This document shows positions 4,949-5,211 of a stretch of 5,211 bases of DNA, piece after piece; position 1 is the first letter of the stretch, and each line of letters begins with the position of its first letter. The DNA is from a bacterium (GTDB taxonomy: Bacteria; Electryoneota; Electryoneia; Electryoneales; Electryoneaceae), in the NCBI GenBank assembly GCA_014729955.1, contig WJJA01000437.1:1-5211 (forward strand). Direction: 5' to 3'. The position numbers and the translations under genes were made by a program. Below the pieces are notes generated by a model. The model had not been told where the DNA came from. It was given only the letters and a program-made list of their open reading frames with translations, and searched no databases.

Positions 4949-5211
4949 ATGCATAGATCGATTCAATGGATTGTAGCAATCGCCTGCGTTTTCCTGCTTG
5001 CAGGCAATCTACCGGCTCAAGGCTACCAGGACGATGATTGGGTTTCGGACGAAGAGTGGTACCGTGGCTTCAAGGTGGACGAATGGAATCTCTTCGGCGT
5101 ATCCCCCCTGATCCCGGATATCCCGACCGGTGTCAGTTTCTCACGAACCTATCCGGACGGCATCGGCTGGTACGGCGCGCTCCGCATGATGCCGGTACGC
5201 CCCGGCGTCAG
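4949..5211 (+). CDS. Exported protein of unknown function, partial (C-terminus beyond right edge)
   Basis: The frame is open for 87 codons from ATG 4949 to the window edge. AAGGA at 4935-4939, 9 nt upstream, supports the start. The N-terminus looks like a Sec signal peptide: Arg3, hydrophobic core at about 7-19 (IVAIACVFLLAG), likely cut after Ala23 or Gln24. Cys13 lies too early for a lipobox, so I do not call a lipoprotein. The mature start is acidic and Trp/Tyr-rich (DDDW at 28-31, DEEWYRG at 34-40), followed by a Pro/Gly-rich stretch (SPLIPDIPTGVSF at 52-64, then YPDGIGWYG). I do not recognise the family, and the visible part may be only a small piece of a larger protein. It lies beyond the terminator at 4679-4709, so it is probably a separate transcription unit. 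Confidence 0.8.
   Translation, partial: MHRSIQWIVAIACVFLLAGNLPAQGYQDDDWVSDEEWYRGFKVDEWNLFGVSPLIPDIPTGVSFSRTYPDGIGWYGALRMMPVRPGV

Overview
The window is a GC-rich proteobacterial chromosome segment, most likely gammaproteobacterial. That placement is an inference from codon use, Shine-Dalgarno style and gene types, not a marker-based assignment. No tRNA, rRNA, CRISPR array or transposase gene was seen.

Layout. Positions 1-962 (minus strand) hold the N-terminal 320 residues of a GlcF/LutA/HdrD-type protein with two 4Fe-4S motifs and CCG domains; it runs off the left edge. After a 132-nt divergent spacer, two citrate synthase superfamily genes follow on the plus strand (1095-2312 and 2309-3604), overlapping by ATGA and so probably translationally coupled. 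A 506-nt intergenic stretch rich in inverted repeats (3605-4110) separates them from a small secreted YbjN-like protein (4111-4644), which ends in a clear intrinsic terminator (4679-4709). A structured 304-nt spacer then leads to the start of another exported protein (4949 to the right edge), which I do not recognise.

The most interesting part is the citrate synthase pair. Aligned by spacing to E. coli citrate synthase, the first protein has lost two of the three catalytic residues (His264 is Gln249, Asp362 is Asn342) but keeps the citrate-binding arginines. The second keeps the whole His/His/Asp triad (His230, His326, Asp380) but has lost the arginines equivalent to Arg387 (Ile405) and Arg407 (Glu424). 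Arg407 normally reaches into the partner subunit's active site, so the pair looks like an obligate heteromer with one working site and probably altered 2-oxoacid specificity. The divergent Fe-S subunit belongs to a family that oxidises 2-hydroxyacids such as glycolate or lactate to 2-oxoacids. A pathway in which the oxidase supplies the 2-oxoacid that the synthase pair condenses with an acyl-CoA is a reasonable but unproven hypothesis.

A second oddity is an in-frame insertion of about 55 residues in the second synthase. It is bounded by 31-bp direct repeats 117 bp apart and contains overlapping palindromes, as if a small palindromic element had entered the gene without breaking it.
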